DNA of 64,000 nucleotides from Cryptomeria japonica (lineage: Eukaryota > Streptophyta > Pinopsida > Cupressales > Cupressaceae). This document shows, one piece after another, positions 34,253-49,711 of this stretch (position 1 is its first letter; every line of letters starts with the position of its first letter). The DNA is taken from assembly GCF_030272615.1 (NCBI RefSeq), contig NC_081406.1:192393891-192457890 (forward strand). The letters are read 5' to 3'. The notes under the pieces are model-generated. The model had not been told where the DNA came from. It worked only from the letters and a program-made list of their open reading frames with translations, and did no database searches. The translations under genes and the position numbers were made by a program.

Positions 34253-37200
34253 ATTAGATCTTTGTTGACATTTTTCCTAGAAATAATCCTTTTTTACTAA
34301 GAATTTTGTTGTAATCATTTAGATCACATAAATAAGAGAAAAATCATAATCTAAGATTGGGGTTCGACGACATTTTGTATATATATATATATATATATAT
34401 TGATAGGCCCACTTTGTAATTAGCTATTGTTTTAATATATTTTTTGGCTTTATGTTAAAAAAAAAATCTCAACCTCCCTATAATCCTAAGTCCACTAAGT
34501 TATTATTACACAACTACCTTGATATAGATGGTTAGATAAAACTCTTAATACTTGCTAGTTAGGATAAAATTAATAGTTATAATCCATCACCATATTTAAA
34601 GAATCATACAAATAGTTATGTGTTACAATCAATAATTTGTCAAAAAGTTATAGCAACCCACTAATTACCACTAACTTTCTTTTCAAAACCAACCTTTTTT
34701 TTGACATACACAACACTTATTAAATTATTATGATTAAAAATTGCATTAAAAGTTCACTCCTTGAATTTACAAAAATTCTTCAAGATTAATTATATTGGAG
34801 AATGAGGGGCCTTTAATATTACAACACATAAATTTAACTCGCTCTCTAGTTTGTTTCACTTGGGCCTCCAAAGTTATGAACCGGTGTCGTCACAAATGGG
34901 GGACCTGATCTCCGTTTAATCATTCAACGATAGCATCCTAGCGAGATTTGAATCTTGATGGCAAGAACAACAACACCACAACTTAACAATCACAACATGC
35001 CAATACCAGCAATTATAGATTATTTTTATCCAAAATAATTAAACTCTATTTAATTTTGTGCACTTAAAAATACTACCTTCCAAATACATAAATTAATTTG
35101 AAAATAAAGTTAATCTTGCATTCCTAACCTAGACCTAACTTTAATATAAATCAATTCATATTTTGAAGTCTTTTAAATCTAAATGTAATATATTTTCTTT
35201 TTATTCAAAATAATCAAAAAAAATAATCTTGTGCACTTAAAAACACTACCTTCCAAGTTATATTTTGAAGTCTTTTAAATCTAACTGTAAGATATTTTCC
35301 TTTTCATTAAACATGGATCTTAGCTTTAAGAATCTTCTCAGTGACGAAATCTAAATCTTGGGAAAAGTTAGAATGATGCAGACTAGATCCGATTTTACAT
35401 TGAATCCCAGTTAACATTCGACGATTTGACATTGAATCCCAGCTAACTATGCACAGAAAATTAAGATAATTTCATTTATGGAGCCCACTAGAACCTTCAG
35501 ACTTCAGAGCAAAATTAACCAGTTTTGAAAGTGGGGTCACCTCTGAAAATACGATAGCAGAGTGACAAAATCTTCTGAGATGGAATCTAGACATGATATG
35601 GTTCTCTAATCAGATTTAATATGTTTGTCTTCCTTGGTAACTTAATAGATTCAAGCCACAGTTTTAACCAAATGTATTACAGGGGTTTCAACCTTACCCC
35701 AAGTTAAATAGAGCTCAGATCTTTACAACACTAACTTGGCTTTTTGATATGTCAATGGTGCGAATATAGTTGTGTTCACATTCATTCAAGTTCAATCACA
35801 TTGTTAGATCTTACAACAACTTTTTATGGAGAATTTGTATATCATTTATGAAATTATTTTGTTATTCGAAAAGGTAGCACAATCTTATATTGATACTTCT
35901 TCGGCTAAGAGTCAAGGATTGAAGGGTATCCATTTTGTCAAAGTCATCTAGAACAAAATCCCGACTGCGTCCCTTATATTATACTTCTAGGAGTGTGAAC
36001 CTTCGTGGATGACATAATCAAGGAAGATACTGTCATCCTTATTGATTGTGTTCAACCAATTGAACTACAATCCTTTGGTGGGGTGAAAAATATTTGAATA
36101 CGTGTTCTCATATCATCTAGACATTAGATAGACTTGATTATCATCCACCCATCCCAATAAATTAAAAGATTATTACCTTTTAGACCATCTGTGTTTGATT
36201 GTAGACATAAGCTTGATAAAAATTAGGTTTTCTAGTACTTCAATAATAAACTAGGTTTCCTAGTACTTCAATGATAAACTAGGTCTTCTTGTCAATCAAA
36301 ATCACAACTCAATCACCCAATAAGGGAATAACGCATCTACAATTCCTTCACCCTTTTCCAGATCAACCATACACATAGAAAAGGATTCACTACTGAATTG
36401 TATTTCACATTTTAATGGCAGAAGATTTATCTAGGATTGATTTCTCCAATTGACCCTATTTAATTCCCTTAGACTAAATTCGGGTTTTCATGGTTGAAGT
36501 CTAACATTAGGCATCAAGGAGAGTTCAAAGTCTCTAGGTTATCCGACCCAATTCCTAGGTAATTTGGTATGTTACCCTTTATCCTTTGCTCAAAATAGTG
36601 AACCATTCACTCAAGTAATATAATAAATCCTTAAGGCACAACAATTTAGAATCACAATAAAGTAAAATTGTACGAAATTCTAAGACATAAGGCAATGGCT
36701 TAGAACCTAAATCAACTAACATAAAATATTTGCATTGTCAGAATGTCTATCTGATAATTATTCCCAAAAGAGTTGACATAGACTTATAATGTAACTTAAA
36801 ATGAATTGGTAACTTGATCAATGATGATATAGTCAAAAGGGAATCTAGAGGTGATACTCAATTTTAGACTATAATTTATAACATACACAATTATACAAAA
36901 CATAAATACAATCACCTAAAATACCCCAAGCCTTAGTTTTTATTTTCTACACATATGTTGTAATATAAATTGAAAACATTATTTATTCAATATAACTTTA
37001 AAAGTCATATATAACAATCAGACTTCACTATTATCTCCATTAATCCCAACAAATAGGACATACCAAAGCAATAGAGAATGTAACAATTGGATCCATCTGC
37101 TAAGCTTCGTAGTCTGGTCACATCATATTACATAAGATTATCATCAATTTCATTTTTTTCTCATCATATACTCATAAATTCCCTTGAGTATGATTTTTAA

Positions 37201-38300
37201 TAAATCAAAGAGAAAGGTTAGAAGAATTGCATAAAATTAATTTGCTAAAACCAAATCTTTTGTATGTACTTTTAGCAAAGCACGTGAAGTGTTGAATTTA
37301 TCTCACCTAGCCACCCTTGTGGTTGGTACAATTTCTACACAAGGGGTAACAAGGAATGAATATATCAATCAACCATCTCACACAATGATCCTCTATCAAT
37401 TATTTGTACATTTGCTTATATTCAAACCCCTCTTTAAGCCATTTTCTCCCTTCACAAGGATGGATAAAAACAATGGAAATTTGAAGGGCATCACATCACA
37501 AGGATGACAAGGTTTTCATATAAAATGGGGTCTTAGGAACACTATAACAAATAACGAAGGCTTCCTAACCATAATTTAGCAAAACAGAATTGAAACAATC
37601 ATCATTATAAAATGATAAGAAACTCATACTTCTAAGATCCTCAAAACTGTATACATTGGCCACAACCCCATGAATCAATAGCACTGGCCTAGATAATCAA
37701 CAAAAGGTGCATAAATTCAAGCATACAATTTCATATATAGAGTTAGCAATTCAAAAACTTAAGAGAAAATTATAGGATTAATTATCATTGAGCTCAACAA
37801 TCTTTTTGGTATCACAAGCTCAAGAAAACACAAAATATTCAGCATTGATTAGAAATCGATCAAGCCAATAATCTTCAATAAGAGCCAACCTCGATAATAT
37901 ACATGTCTGCACAAACCTCAATAATACCATGAAATTAACTTGCAACAAGATATATCACATTCACATAATCTTTATGAGAGAAAAATACAAAATAAATATT
38001 TAGAGCCCACAATATAAAAGAATAACAAAGAATATATGAAAGATAACACTAGATGTACCCTAGGAAAAGTCTCAAGAAAAACTCAGGTTTTAAAAGCACC
38101 CACACAATTCATTGTATTATATGAAGAACAAGATTACAATACACTTGCAGAATCTTTGTTTAAAGATTCTAAAGCATCAAGCAATTCAATTGCACTTGAC
38201 AATATTAATAAACAAATGAGAATCACATAGCCACACATCCCAATCTATAATTTCTCTAATAACATATGTACCTATGCAAGAATTCCACTCTCAAACAAAA
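34253..38300. other. AT-rich spacer
   Basis: No gene was recognised. It contains (TA)n at 34379-34400 and short tandem duplications at about 35395-35450 (TTGACATTGAATCCCAG-like) and 36230-36290 (AGTACTTCAATRATAAACTAGG). Confidence 0.5.
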
Positions 38301-38324
38301 TATTCTCACAAAGCTTTGTGAGTC

Positions 38325-38510
38325 TCCAATTGGTGGTCATTTAGGATTTTTAAAGACATATTATTGAGTCAAGAAAGACTTCTTTTGGGAAGGACAAAAA
38401 GGTGATCTTTAAAATTTGTCATTGAATGTTTGGTCTATCAATGAAATAAAGGGAGACAATCAAGACACATGGTCTCTTGCAACCCTTATTTATTCCAAGC
38501 TAATGTTGGA
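38325..38510 (+). pseudogene. Ty3 integrase zinc-finger scrap
   Basis: The plus strand encodes SPIGGHLGFLKTYY, stop, VKKDFFWEGQKGDL, the conserved N-terminal part of plant Ty3 integrases (GGHxGFxKTYxRxKxxFxWxGxKxD). The cysteine pair region follows in decayed form (NVWSINEIKGDNQDTW). No other pol domain lies nearby. The adjacent (AT) tract begins right after it. Confidence 0.7.
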
Positions 38511-38515
38511 TAGAG

Positions 38516-38518
<3 letters not shown>

Positions 38519-38589
<71 letters not shown>
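38519..38589. repeat. (AT)n microsatellite, about 35 units
   Basis: Uninterrupted AT dinucleotides. Confidence 0.98.
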
Positions 38590-38590
<1 letters not shown>

Positions 38591-39258
38591 TTAAACAATA
38601 GTAAATCAAAGCTTTAATTGTCTTGACTTCATTAGAAACATGCATACACTGCAATCTTCAAGGAAACATAACCAGTTTTTAAAATCACTTCAAACATGTC
38701 AAAAAAAAGGCATAATAGCTTGATGTTTTTACAATATTAAATCAATTATGGTCATACAAGATATACCATAAAGAATGATCTTTTGAACTAGTTTTAAATT
38801 TACCAATCTTCACAAAACACATAAATATTTACTCAATAATGAAACAGAAACCATGAAACATACAACAAATTGGCACTCCTCCAATTTGAGCATGGTAAGT
38901 ATCAGCAATTTTTTATTGTAAAAAGTGACTAACTTTAGCCATTTTATATGCTTGAGTACCAAAATTTATTTGACCACATCAATGGTGGAGATTTCATCAA
39001 AATTAAAGGGCAGTAACCAATAGTTAGTAGCATGTGGGTGATGTCATCTATAATATAACTAGCATGTTGGTATATTTCTTTACATTAGCATAACTAAAAG
39101 GAGGATATTCCCTATGATGTTTGCATCTTTTGTTGACCTAGAGTATTTTTCAAAACACAAGTAAAAACAATCACTTTAATTCCTCTCATCATCATCTTGA
39201 ATGATACATTGTGTTCACATTCTCATTCTATATCCACTGAAAGTGTAGCATCATAAAT

Positions 39259-41023
<1,765 letters not shown>

Positions 41024-41026
41024 TTT

Positions 41027-41045
41027 TGGTGAACCCGACGTGAAC
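41027..41045 (+). other. Primer-binding site of Tat element
   Basis: TGGTGAACCCGACGTGAAC lies a few bases after the LTR end, beginning with the TGG expected from a tRNA CCA end. The tRNA species was not identified. Confidence 0.6.
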
Positions 41046-41183
41046 TCAATCTTCTTAGATTTGTATTTCTTAGTTAGATCTAGTTATTGCATTTTTCTTT
41101 TCATTCAAAAACATAAGAAATAAAAATAAAAATAATACATTGTATGTATTGTGTGTTTTTTGTATGCACTTTTCATCTAAAAC

Positions 41184-42249
41184 ATGTTGGATCTTTATTT
41201 GCAAGACTCTCATTCATATGATAATGCATTTGCTTATGATGATTACGAGTTTAGTAAGGAATAATTAATGAAGCTCTTGATGCATTTTTATACCCTAAGC
41301 CTTCTAAACCGACATTTTGCCAAAAACTAATCAATCTTGTTACTATGGCATTTTGTAGTGATGATAAAGATAAGTTGAATGGCTCTCCTCATTAATGCAT
41401 TCCTATCACATCATCCTCTAAATCTAGTAACATGGTGGTTAACAACGGTCCTCTTTATGATGACTTGTCTCCTTTTGAGTCTAAACACAAACCATTCAAT
41501 AGATATGGCCATGCTATGTTGGGTTATGCTCTTAATGACTTTATGTCTATTCCAACCCCTTCAAACAAATATCACACATCTAAAAGATTAATCAACATGA
41601 TAAATGTGAATGAGCATAACTTTCAAACACCTGCTAATAAACCCCTTTTTGTGGTTCAAGGTGCTTGTCCTTCTCCAACATCACAACCTCTTAACAAGCC
41701 TCTCTTTGTGATTCAAGGTGGTTATGGTAATGATCCCTTTTGCACTACTAATAAACCCATTATCACCGTACAAGGAGGATATCCCACTAAGAGTCCTTAT
41801 GAGTATGCTAAACAAATAACTAGAGAGTTATAATTCAGTTGCTCATACCTATAGAAAGAAACAATAGGCAACCCAATCCTCCTCCAGTTGTTCCAACTTC
41901 CCTTCCTAATCCTCAACCTATTCTTCCTCAAGCACCTCATATTTCATAAACTCTTGGTAAGGAGTATGATCTTATTGAATAACTTAAAGCTACTCCTGCC
42001 AAGATCTCCCTTTGGGATCTAATTCAAACTTCCTCCACACATCATGGGATGTTACAATATTCTTTAAAGACCTTGGATGTCCCACCCAAAGTGACATCTA
42101 ATAAAATGGCTTCTTTGATTGACTCCATGACAACACCTAAAGCTCAAAGTTTGTTCACCCAAGATGAGTTACCTTTTCGTGAAGTTCAACAACAATATGA
42201 TCCTCTTATGATTGTTGTTCTTATCAATGGTAATGATATAAGATGAACC
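41184..42249 (+). pseudogene. Tat gag and protease N-terminal part
   Basis: The structural polyprotein region before the chromovirus insertion. The frame is broken after a short start (MLDLYLQDSHSYDNAFAYDD). The block 41432-41830 encodes three copies of an NKPLFVVQGG-like unit. The block 42001-42246 has AKISLWDLIQTSSTHHGML, DELPF and PLMIVVLINGNDIR, the known order just ahead of the Tat protease active site. The frame then reaches TGA and the target site GAACC. The gag is shorter than usual for Tat and no nucleocapsid knuckle was seen. Confidence 0.7.
42245..42249. repeat. 5-bp target duplication, left, of chromovirus
   Basis: GAACC, identical to 55917-55921. Confidence 0.9.
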
Positions 42250-45200
42250 TGTAATGCTTGCCAAAATACCCTAGAGAAATAATCTAAAATCTACTAATCA
42301 AATGGAGAATTTTTTTTTTTTAAACATTCATTACATTATTCCAACATTAACATACATCAATACCCCATTCTCTAATTGCAAGAGCACATATATCATCATG
42401 TAAAACATCATAAATCTATATTATGCAAGCCGATTAAATCTTCTAACATTAGCATATTCCCAAATATATTCTTCCAACACATCTATTCCCTATGGTATCT
42501 TAACGTCACTACTTGACAACATTCTATCATAACATTTATCTATCTAGAAGATCATATTTTCTAATCCTCTAACCATTTACTTTTCATGCATCTAAAGCAA
42601 TATTATCACATATGCATATTTCTTTCACTTAGTAATCTATTAAGAAAGCAACATAGGCTACATTTAACCATTCATTCCCAATAAACTCCAAATTACTCAA
42701 GTAAGTTTCAATGCAACTATTCTATTCCTTCCATCATTCATTCTAAGGCATAACATAACTTAATTCCATATCATGAATACAAGTACAACCTAAATACATA
42801 TAACTATTTCATTTCACTTTCCCATAAATTCCACAAGTTCATATTTCATAATAATCATTCTATACATCAAGGAAACATCAAAGTATTCTTCCTAATCTCT
42901 AGATCATGATACAATATCTTCTTTCCATGAACATAGAAAATCAGCTCCGAAGTGCAATCTCATGAAGAATCGAATCCATGCACGCAACACCAAGGAGAGT
43001 ATCCCAATAGAAGAAGGCAACCAACCACCCAAACCATGTGGAACCAATCAAGGAGCCACCCCCTATGCTAGGAGATGACAAAGGTTCCAACTCACACTCA
43101 TGACCTAAGCAAACACCTATCAACCAAAGGATACATCAATACTCAACAAGACTCCAACAAGATATCACAACACAAAGATGCAACACAAGGTTGAAATCAT
43201 CAATAGACCCTCCAGAGGCATAATCAATAAATCAAGGCATATGGAAAATGGACACATGTAGGGAAAGAGTGTCATCACATGATATCCTCACAATAGAAGG
43301 GGCCAAGCCCCACCCTGATATGCATGTGGAACCATCTCAACCTTGGATCCATTCAAGGGAGATTGGTTTACGGCTACAACGGTCTTCCCAAGCTCATCCC
43401 AAAAATGCACTCTTCTAAGGCTATGAGGAGGGGCACACAATCAATTATAATCTTGTTTAGTGAATTCCTAAATACCCAAAACCCACTAATTAATTTTTTA
43501 AGTTATCACTTACAATTACAACAAACTCTTCATGTGGTTCCTATAAGTCTAGACCCTCTCCTCGAGGCCTAATACTCAAGACCCTAGTCCACACATGCAA
43601 GAGCCCACTCTCCCTACCATGGACCATTACCATAGGGTTAAAATACATATCAAATTAACACATAACATCATCATGAAGGCCCAAAGAAGATACAATAATA
43701 ATCTCAACAAACTGAGCAAAATGCACTCATGAATCAAACTCAAAGAAGGAGGCCTTCATAAATGCAACATCAAAGATAAGACAATCACAAATGAAAACTA
43801 TAAAAGAGATCCAAATAACATCAAATCCTTAACAATGAGGCATAACACATCCCATTGGATTCATATAATCAATCCCTCAACAAAGAGGCATTCTCCCTCT
43901 CGCTGGAGAATCAAATCGCATAGGAAACACCTCAATGGTAAGGCATGAACCCTCTTACTGGAAAACATGAAACATCATAATAGATCAAAATACATCATAA
44001 TCAACTATGATAAGCCTCTGGAGTAATCACACAAACCAAAAATGCACTCAAACAGGCTAAAAATTGACTTTTGGAGACCCCCAAGATAGTTCAACGCCCC
44101 TAGTTCCTAGGATGGAACCCTTGGCATGTATGCCAAAATTTATGGTACTTACCATAGTGTTTCTGGTAAGTTGTACAAGGATTTTGGTCTCTAGGATGGC
44201 ATTTATGGGCATTTTTCTTGCATCTGCAAATCAGGACCTTGGCACCCATGGTAGGTCTCTCAACACCCCTGGTACATATAGTGGCACTTCTAGCATGTAG
44301 GTTGGTATGCAGGGTACTTCCCCTGGTACATATAGTGGCACTTCTAGCATGTAGGTTGGTATGCAGGGTACTTCCCCTGGTACATACAATAGTGTTCCTG
44401 GGTGTTTGCATGGCGTTCTTGCGAGAAGTGCAGAAAAATACACAATACCGGGTCCTAAAGATTAGAAGGGGTCCTAGGAAGACTTAGGGGTCCAAAACAG
44501 CCCCCATACTGCACACAAAACGTCTAGAACATCCAAATACTAACAGGGACATCAAACATAGAAAATTCACAATCACTGCAAAAAGATACATCAAGAAATC
44601 TTTCTCCCATAGAGCAATAACTAAGATTTAGGAGCCCAAATTGGTCAAGAGAGAACAAGAAAAGGTTGTAAACACTCAAGAGAAACTCAAACAAGCTAAA
44701 TAGGGAATAATTGCAGCCAATTCAATCGATTGAATGTGTCTGCACATTCACAGTGAAATCACAGAGAACTTGCATACATGAAATAGGAAACTAGACTCCA
44801 AAATGATGCTCAATCAAGGGGGGTTTGTAATCAACTCAAGAGAAAACACAAATTTCAATCCCTAACCAGGTTCTAGCATTCATAGAAACAAAAGACATAC
44901 CCAGACACAAAAAAAATACAGTGAACTCTTGACAATACAATTTCTTGAAAAATAAAACCATTGGAATGCAAATTTTCCCCAAATCAATATATCATCAAAA
45001 GGGAATTAAACTACTGCAATTCACTAATCATTCCCCAAACAATATTTTCCAGACACTGCAACAAATATTTCCACAAACTAAATCCAAAGTGTCAGCAAGT
45101 GGATCCAACATAGAGAAAGATGAAACAACTTGAAAACTGAAGGCACAATCCAAATCCAGCAAAACTCTTCAACAATCTCAATCCAAACCAATGCCAAATG

Positions 45201-46651
45201 CAGAATCTCCAAAATCCAGATCTTCAAAGCTTCTGAATTTCCAACCCCCGTGAATGCACAGGAAGCTTGATAAATACAAAAATTAATTCAAAACATATAT
45301 TGGAAGCCGACCAATGAAAATATTCCAAAAAACTATATTATTCACCTAACCTATAAAGTTTCGAGGCAAATATTATTTCCTCGATATAATTTACCTACCT
45401 ATTAATATTCAACCAATCATATGTAAGGGTAGGTAATATATATTTATTTACAATTACCAACAACATTATTTTTATAACAACACATTAAATAATGATTCAT
45501 AACTTAATGTAATCAATTAATAAATTAAACGCATAAAGCCTTAGAAATAGAAAATCACTTGAAAATATAAAACCAAATCTCAAATGATAATAAATAAATT
45601 GATAAAGTCAACAAATTCAAAAATCAATAATAATTAATAATTAAATAAAGCTCAACAATAATAAATAAATAAATATAAATAGATTGCTCAAAAATAAATC
45701 AAAATAATAAATATTATCAAATAATTAATAATCCTCAAATAAATAAATAAATAAATATTCAACAATAAAACAATACAAATAAAAAATAATTGCATAATGG
45801 TTAAACCATCAAGTAATACATAAACCAATCTTTAAAATAATTAAATCTCACCACTCATAAATAGATAATTGGTGATTAGATTAAATTAACTAATCAATTA
45901 AATAATTCCTAATTGCATAAATAAAATCTCATAATAAAATCATGACCCCATAGTAATCAAATAAATACTTACAATCTAATAATTAAACAATCACATAAAC
46001 ATAGACTCTAATCCACTCATGCCATGAGAACAAACATAACACAAAACTCTTGCGTTGTGGTGCAACCGACAAGGTACGCATCTTAGACCTAGAGTTTGTG
46101 AGGGAAACTATGTCATCTCCGACAACTTGCCATTGGGATAAAGACATGCTCAGACCTACAAACCTCCATCAAAGACCAACGCAACATATACGATACACAT
46201 ATATATAAACAGATAGGTGGTAGAGAATTAAGAGGACATATCCTACTCGCAATGATTAATATGGCATCATCTCTACTCTCGAAGACAGTCACACACATTG
46301 TATAGAATCATTATCATGAAGTAGGGTTAGTATCATCATCAGTCACATAATCCATGTAAACAATAATCATATGTAAATCCATGAGTCATATAAATCCATC
46401 CATCTAGGAGATACATTATATCAACATCCATAAGAATCAAATACCATATAATAAGTCTCGCATTATCAATCATACAAGTCTCCAATCATAAAGAGTCATA
46501 ACATATATAAGCAATCCACATAAAGTCCTAGCATCAAAGATGCCATCCAAAACAACAGAGGATTCATAAACAACCACTCAAGTAATCATCATAGGTCCAA
46601 ATAAGTCTATCAGTATGCAAATCAAAATGCAAGTCTAGGAGGGACTCTACA
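42250..46651 (-). repeat. 3' LTR of chromovirus (4402 bp)
   Basis: Plus strand TGTAATGCTTGCC...GGGACTCTACA. Relative to the other LTR it has an extra copy of a 54-bp unit (44266-44373) and lacks about 70 bp present near 52166-52240. Confidence 0.95.
44266..44400. repeat. 54-bp tandem repeat in one LTR only
   Basis: Units start CCCCTGGTACATATAGTGG at 44266 and 44320, with a third partial copy at 44374. The sister LTR has a single copy near 53600, so the duplication arose after insertion. Confidence 0.85.
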
Positions 46652-46662
46652 TCCTCCCCCTC
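46652..46662 (-). other. Polypurine tract of chromovirus
   Basis: The minus strand GAGGGGGAGGA directly precedes the 3' LTR; it would prime plus-strand synthesis. Confidence 0.7.
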
Positions 46663-46694
46663 ATTGCCTGGGCTTACTCCTAGAAGCCTAAAAA

Positions 46695-47034
46695 CAAATA
46701 GGGGTATAACTCTCTCATCTGCACAGAATCCTCCCAAGTCATCGAAGAATCATTGTTTGGGTCCCATTGGACCCTTACATACTATATGTCCTGACCCCTG
46801 AGGGTCCCATCCCCAACATTGAAGAATGCATATGGGCTCCAGAGAAAGTTGCATTTCCTCTACCTGCAATGAATGCCAATCCAAAACATGTGTCATATCA
46901 GGGTAATAAGGTCTCAAAATCGATACATGAAACACATTGTGGATGTGGGACAAGCTAGGTGGCAAGGCTAGGTGATAAGCTACAGGACGAATTCTCTCCA
47001 AAATCTCAAATGGTCCAAAAAAGCGAGGTGACAA
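46695..47034 (-). pseudogene. Integrase C-terminus: GPY/F motif and chromodomain
   Basis: The minus strand reads [19 protein letters not shown] (GPY/F module) and [13 protein letters not shown]. Then, after a frameshift near 46815, it has a chromodomain-like block with [18 protein letters not shown] and ELYPYLF. The Trp pair and acidic end match chromodomains of plant chromoviruses, which read histone marks and guide integration. A TAG and the frameshift inactivate it. Confidence 0.8.
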
Positions 47035-47289
47035 CTTAGAGCCTTTTCCATATCGGATAGAACTCTTTCATGGACGCACTCTCAAAAATACCTTGTCACC
47101 CACTGAAAACTGACGATCAACCCGGTGAGCATCTGCATATTTCTTCTATCTATCATGTGATGTTTCCATATGCTCTCTAATATGCCGCACCAACTGCTCC
47201 AAGTCCTACAACATCTCTAATCCAAGAAGCACTATGTCCTCTAATTTGTCCCAACTCAAGGGTGTACGACACAGGCGACCATATAATGC

Positions 47290-47991
47290 CTAGAAAGGAG
47301 ACATACCAATCGAACTGTGATAACCATTATTGTATGCGAACTCAACCAAATGAATGTACTCCTCCCATCTAGACTGTTGATCCATGATGTACATCCTGAA
47401 CATGTCCTCCAACACCTGGTTAACCCTCTCCATTTGTCCATCTATCTCTGGATGATATTCCAAACTAAAGTTCAGTTGTGCTCCCAAATCATGCTGAAGG
47501 GCTCTAAAAAATGTTGAAGTGAACACTGGATCACGATCTAATATGATCCATTGAGGAATACCATGTAGTCTCACTATTTTCTCCATGAAAATAGGAGCCA
47601 CTAACTCTGTTGTGTAGGAAGATCTGACTGGAAAGAAATGAGATACCTTGGTCAACCTATCAACAGTGACCATAATAGCATCATGACGATATGAAGACAT
47701 AGGCAAACCGACGATGAATTCTATAGATATGATATCCCATTTCCACTTTGGAATCAGGTTTGACTGCAACAACCCTGTTGGATGTTGATGCTATTCCTTC
47801 ACCCGCTAATAGTCTAAGCAACATGATACATAATCCGCCATGTCTCTCCTTATGCCTACCCAATGATATAGGTGTCGAAAATCCACGAGCATCTTCTTGA
47901 CACCTGGATGTGTCGAGTAAGGTGCACAATGAGCCTCTGATAGAATAAAAGTTCGAAGACCATCCAATGGTGGAACATAGATACGCCCCAA
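47290..47991 (-). pseudogene. Chromovirus integrase core, inactivated
   Basis: The zinc finger has AHCAPYSTHPGVKKM for the His pair, but the Cys pair reads CCLDY, so the second Cys is lost to Tyr. The core has WDIISIEFIVGLP (catalytic Asp replaced by Glu), ILDRDPVFTSTFF (second Asp kept) and PEIDGQMERVNQ (Glu kept). One stop lies between finger and core. Confidence 0.9.
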
Positions 47992-48024
47992 ATGACAAAG
48001 AAGGCCATCGGACTCTAGTTAATA

Positions 48025-48661
48025 TCATGTATACCTACCATCCAAAGGCCTCCCTAAAGCAATCTCCTCTCTAACCTCTTGATACCAAGCATATGTTGGA
48101 AGTGCACTGAGAATACAACTCCTCAAATCAACACTAAGAACCATTGTTGATACCTCATACCTCTTGTGGCTCAATGCATCTGCTACCACATTCTCCTTTC
48201 CCTGTATGTACTTCACCTCGAATTCATACTCACACAAAAACTCCATCCAACGTCGTTGCCTAGCATTCAAATTCGGATGCATGAAAATATACTGCAAACT
48301 GTGATGATCGCTATGCAACTCAAATCAATGCCCAAGAAGGAAGTGCCTCCATCTAACTAATGCATGAACAACTACCTCTAACTCTAGATCATGAGTGTGG
48401 TAGTTCAACTCAGGGTCTTTGAGTTTACGTGACTCATAGGCAATCACACATGTCCATCCTGCATGCGAACTGCTCCAAGGCCCTCCAAAGACGCATCTGT
48501 ACAGACCACAAAATCACCCAAAGGATCTGGAACTGCTAGAATGGGTGCACTGGTCAAACACTCCTTCAAATCCAAAAATTTGTCTCACACCGCTTTGACC
48601 AAATAAACTTCTTCACTTTCCTCTGAAGAGAAGTGATAGGATGTGCAATCCTGGAGAAATC
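48025..48661 (-). pseudogene. Chromovirus RNase H
   Basis: The 3' half is clear: MHSDHHSLQYIFMHPNLNAR, RRWMEFLCEYEFEVKY and GKENVVADALSHK, the signature end of Ty3 RNase H. The 5' half (48320-48660) is broken by several stops. It degrades the RNA of the RNA/DNA hybrid during reverse transcription. Confidence 0.85.
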
Positions 48662-49675
48662 CTAAACAAATCGTCGATAATAGCCTGCAAGACCCATAAA
48701 ATTGCGTACCTCACCCACATTAGTGATCATTGGCCAATCCACAATCGCCTGAATCATAGAGGGGTCCACTACGATACCCTCTCCTAAAATGACATGGCCA
48801 AGGTATTTCACCTTAGACTGGAAAAACTCACACTTTTCCACATTGGCATACAACTTATTCTCAAGGAGACACTGCAATACTAGCTGCATATGCTCCTCAT
48901 GCTCCTCCTTTGTCCTCGAATAAATCAAAATATCATCTAAGAACACAAGAACAAATCTATCAAGATAGGTCATGAACACTACATTCATCAAGCTCATGAA
49001 AACTGATGGAGCATTCGTCAACCCAAATGGCACCACTGTGAACTCATAATGACCATACCTCGTGCGAAAATTTGTATGATGAATGTTTGCCTCATGAATC
49101 TACAACTGATGGTACTTGGATTTGAGGTCTATCTTGGATAATACCTTTGCATCCTTGATCTGATCAAATAAATCATTGATCCTCGACAAAGGATAGCAGT
49201 TCTTCACCGTCACCTTATTCAACTGTCTATAATTGATGCACAACCAAAGAGACCCATCCTTCTTCTTCATAAACAACATCGGTGCACTCCAAGGCAAAAC
49301 ACTAGGCCAAATGAATCCCTTCACCAACAAATCCTCTAGATGCAATCTCAACTCACTCAATTCTTGAGTGGTCATCTGATAAGGAGCCTTATATATAGTC
49401 TCATCTCCTGGAATCAAATCATTCCTGAAATCAATGTCGCACTTAGCCAGCATACCTGGAATCTCACTCGGGAACACATCTGAAAACTCTTGCAAAATAG
49501 GATGATGAGCAAATGAATCATCCCTACTCTCACCCTCATCCAACTCATCCACTCTAACTGCAAAAAGCTGACAACCCTTGTGCACATAGCACTTCATCTG
49601 CATCGCGTAAATCATGCGAAGAGAGATAGGTCGTTGAATACCTACTATATTCACACTCTTCCTCCTATCATCCAA
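48662..49675 (-). pseudogene. Chromovirus reverse transcriptase
   Basis: It contains [48 protein letters not shown] and, after a stop, [17 protein letters not shown]. The catalytic box [10 protein letters not shown] is intact. The conserved end [14 protein letters not shown] and [12 protein letters not shown] follows. One TAG lies at about 49099 (LKSKYHQL, stop). N-terminal sequence to about 49675 is the protease-RT linker ([11 protein letters not shown]). Confidence 0.92.
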
Positions 49676-49711
49676 ACATTGTACTCTCTTACCCCGACAA
49701 TCAATCCTAGC

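Noticed and set aside
34900-34970. tRNA-like or SINE-like B-box (GAGATTTGAATCTTG)
   Set aside because: No A-box at the right distance, no cloverleaf, and no flanking duplication or A-tail.
44100-44487. Cys/Thr-rich repeated frames on both strands
   Set aside because: Created by the 54-bp tandem repeat in one LTR; the sister LTR lacks the extension.
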